DNA from: Acetobacter musti
GTDB taxonomy: Bacteria > Pseudomonadota > Alphaproteobacteria > Acetobacterales > Acetobacteraceae
Assembly (NCBI RefSeq): GCF_011516835.1
Contig: NZ_WOTB01000010.1
Coordinates: 62,001-126,000 of the forward strand
Length of the DNA: 64,000 nt
Direction of reading: 5' to 3'
Under the pieces are notes generated by a model. The model saw only the letters and a list, made by a program, of their open reading frames with translations, was not told the origin of the DNA and did not search any database. Position numbers and translations under genes: made by a program. Below, piece by piece: positions 62,465-64,000 of the stretch (position 1 is the first letter of the stretch; the number at the start of each line of letters is the position of its first letter).

Positions 62465-63717
62465 TTCCGGATTCTCCCGATGAAATCAGTGACGAAACGC
62501 GTGAACGAACCCCGTTCCGCAGATCTCTCATTCGCACTCACAGACGCCGCCTCCTGGGCAAGCAGTTCAATGGAAGACCTGAAGGCGCTTCTGTTCCTGA
62601 CCGCCGGATAGCCGGAAATCTCCGCTTCATTCAGGATTTTGGGCAGAAACGGCACGACGACATCGGGCTGTCTTCCAAGACCGTTCGCGATCTCAGACAA
62701 AGAGAGACTTCCGGGCTGCCCGAATTTATTGAGCACAATAAGCGGCCTGACACCATGCGTGCTGCTTCTGGACGCCGCCACGATCCTTAACGTATCTCTT
62801 AACGACGGAAGCGTCGGATCAAGAATAACCACCCTCTGATCACAGATATCTATGATGTTTCTGTTGACTTCCTCAAGAAAGTCCGGAATATCCGCAATAA
62901 CGAAATTATATTTCTTCTTTAATATACTGATAAGATGACGCGGCCCGTTCGACGCGACCGGAACGGATTCAGACAGATCGACCTGACTCCCGAGAACATC
63001 GCAGCGCTCCCCGATACGCTGCGCGCTTCGCTCAATGAACAGTTCATCGACGCGTTGCGGCGATTCAAACGCTGTCCGGAGACCTCCGTCCGTCTTCGTT
63101 CCAAGAAGCACGGACACAGATCCGGTATAGAGATCGGCGTCCAGAATAAGCGTATGGCGACGCGCAACCTCACCCAGATACCAGGCAAGATTCGCAGCAA
63201 TCGTCGTCGCCCCCGCTCCTCCGCGCGCACTCAGAAAACCCAGAACACGTCCGCCACGGGTCGTTTCCGGCTCGTAATCCCCGTCAGTCAGAAACGGCCC
63301 GAAAAATCTCGCGACCATCGAACGGTTGAGCGGCTTATAGAGATATTCGGCCACACCCAGACCACGAGTGAGCTGCCGATAGAAATTCGCGTCCTGCCGG
63401 TCACCGATAACAAGAACCCTGACATCCGGTTCAAGCGTATTCGCCAGATCAACAAGAGACGTTATCGGCTGATCCTCACCGGCAACGTCGATAATCAGAA
63501 TCTTCGGCGTCGATCCGCGACGCAGCCGGCCCGTCGCCTGCGCGCAGGTCAGGCAGGAAAGACTGAAATTCCCGGGCTGAAATTCATCGAGAACCTCCCG
63601 CAGCACATTTTCACTGGCAGGGTCGGAAACAAACGCCTGTATCTGGCTGTCATGTCCGGAGCTTTTCTTTGACGACTCCAGTGACGAAGACAGTTCAAGA
63701 GATTTCGCCTGGCTCAT
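62461..63717 (-). CDS. cpaE: Pilus assembly protein CpaE/TadZ (MinD/ParA-like)
   Basis: A 418-residue pilus-localising ATPase-like protein. An N-terminal receiver-like domain (about 25-140; ILIIDVAGEDQPITSLVDLA, VRVLVIGDRQDANFYRQL) is followed by a deviant Walker A domain (FLSARGGAGATTIAANLA, about residue 158). CpaE sites the pilus at the pole. It starts inside the stop of the CpaD-like gene (TAATG) and overlaps cpaF by four bases, so the operon is tightly coupled. Confidence 0.9.
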   Translation of the reverse strand: MSQAKSLELSSSLESSKKSSGHDSQIQAFVSDPASENVLREVLDEFQPGNFSLSCLTCAQATGRLRRGSTPKILIIDVAGEDQPITSLVDLANTLEPDVRVLVIGDRQDANFYRQLTRGLGVAEYLYKPLNRSMVARFFGPFLTDGDYEPETTRGGRVLGFLSARGGAGATTIAANLAWYLGEVARRHTLILDADLYTGSVSVLLGTKTDGGLRTAFESPQRVDELFIERSAQRIGERCDVLGSQVDLSESVPVASNGPRHLISILKKKYNFVIADIPDFLEEVNRNIIDICDQRVVILDPTLPSLRDTLRIVAASRSSTHGVRPLIVLNKFGQPGSLSLSEIANGLGRQPDVVVPFLPKILNEAEISGYPAVRNRSAFRSSIELLAQEAASVSANERSAERGSFTRFVTDFIGRIRK

Positions 63718-64000
63718 TATGAACCGCCTCCCCCGCCCCCGGACTGACTGTTGCCAATCTGCGTGACGGCCGTACTCTCGATTTTCTTTATCTTTCCGTC
63801 ACGAAGACGTTTCACGGCATTGGCAGCGAGCGTCGCGTCATATGTCGGGTCCGAACGACCGGAACGGAGATCGGAGGGCTCCGCGACCTGAAGAACAAGA
63901 TTACGGGAATTCGCGCTCGGCAGATTCCACCGGTCGGACATATAGAGCGGATCGGCTCCGGCGCATCCCGACAGAATCAGCAGACCAGATGTGAACAGTG
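63717..64000 (-). CDS. Partial CpaD-like pilus lipoprotein (runs off window)
   Basis: 93 residues are visible; the 5' end is beyond the window. Reading in frame past the first methionine at 63941 gives LFTSGLLILSGCAGADPLYM, a signal peptide ending in a lipobox (LSGC), so the gene starts only a few codons beyond position 64000. The body has SRNLVLQVAEPSDLRSGRSD and ANAVKRLRDGKIKK, which resemble the C-terminal part of CpaD pilus lipoproteins. It is far shorter than typical CpaD (about 200 residues). It ends in a Gly-rich tail (SQSGGGGGGS) and its stop overlaps cpaE. Confidence 0.65.
   Translation of the reverse strand, partial: LFTSGLLILSGCAGADPLYMSDRWNLPSANSRNLVLQVAEPSDLRSGRSDPTYDATLAANAVKRLRDGKIKKIESTAVTQIGNSQSGGGGGGS

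Overview
The window is high-GC DNA with dense, mostly short-spaced genes. No rRNA, tRNA, CRISPR array, integrase or intact insertion sequence was recognised. Nine copies of a two-hairpin intergenic repeat (Gly/Ala-rich proteome, GC-rich third positions, Tat-type secretion signals, sulfonate and polyamine ABC systems alongside) suggest an alphaproteobacterium, most likely of the acetic-acid-bacterium group (Acetobacteraceae). The family placement is inference from style and repeats, not from a marker gene.

1-15.1 kb is a sulfur-scavenging block. A leftward operon (5223 to 48) encodes an SsuD-like flavin monooxygenase, a D-2-hydroxyacid dehydrogenase, a class II aldolase-fold protein, a thiol dioxygenase of the Gln (mercaptocarboxylate) type and a four-module rhodanese. 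Divergent from it run a LysR regulator, a peroxiredoxin-like protein, a flavin reductase and a complete sulfonate/nitrate/taurine-type ABC transporter (7649-10454). Further right are an alpha/beta hydrolase, a second solute-binding protein (SsuA-like, with a GGCACC microsatellite) and a bona fide SsuD. A 5'-truncated pseudouridine-kinase-like gene ends the block.

15.2-38.9 kb is a second catabolic block: a secreted type B carboxylesterase, a TonB-dependent receptor, an FMO-like flavoprotein, a LysR regulator, a polyamine/opine-type ABC transporter with a fused double permease, an NtaA/DszA-type flavin monooxygenase, a GhrA-like reductase, a CocE/NonD hydrolase, a RidA-fold protein, a DUF1028 protein, an M20 deacylase, an Ldh-family dehydrogenase, a Tat-exported amine oxidase, a second aldolase-fold protein and a second flavin reductase. 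These could together import, hydrolyse, oxidatively cleave and oxidise an N- or S-substituted organic acid; the substrate is unknown.

39-53 kb holds an FAD/NAD(P)-binding oxidoreductase, a secreted amidohydrolase with a CIA30-like tail, and a fatty-acid beta-oxidation regulon: fadL-fadD leftward, fadA-fadN-type-fadE-thioesterase rightward, and a LiuR-like MerR regulator. Two near-identical MerR-type operators lie about 64 and 70 bp from the divergent fadL and fadA starts.

53.3-57.5 kb carries a small membrane protein, an amidase, a MATE exporter and a DUF6582 protein. 57.5-58.4 kb is a pile-up of intergenic repeats. 58.4-64 kb is part of a leftward tad/cpa (Flp pilus) operon: a CpaD-like lipoprotein running off the right edge, CpaE/TadZ, CpaF/TadA, TadB, TadC and TadD.

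The most interesting items are the two uncharacterised oxidative catabolic blocks, the repeat whose core is flipped relative to its flanks in two copies, the MerR operators, and a hairpin spanning the start codon of the second LysR gene.
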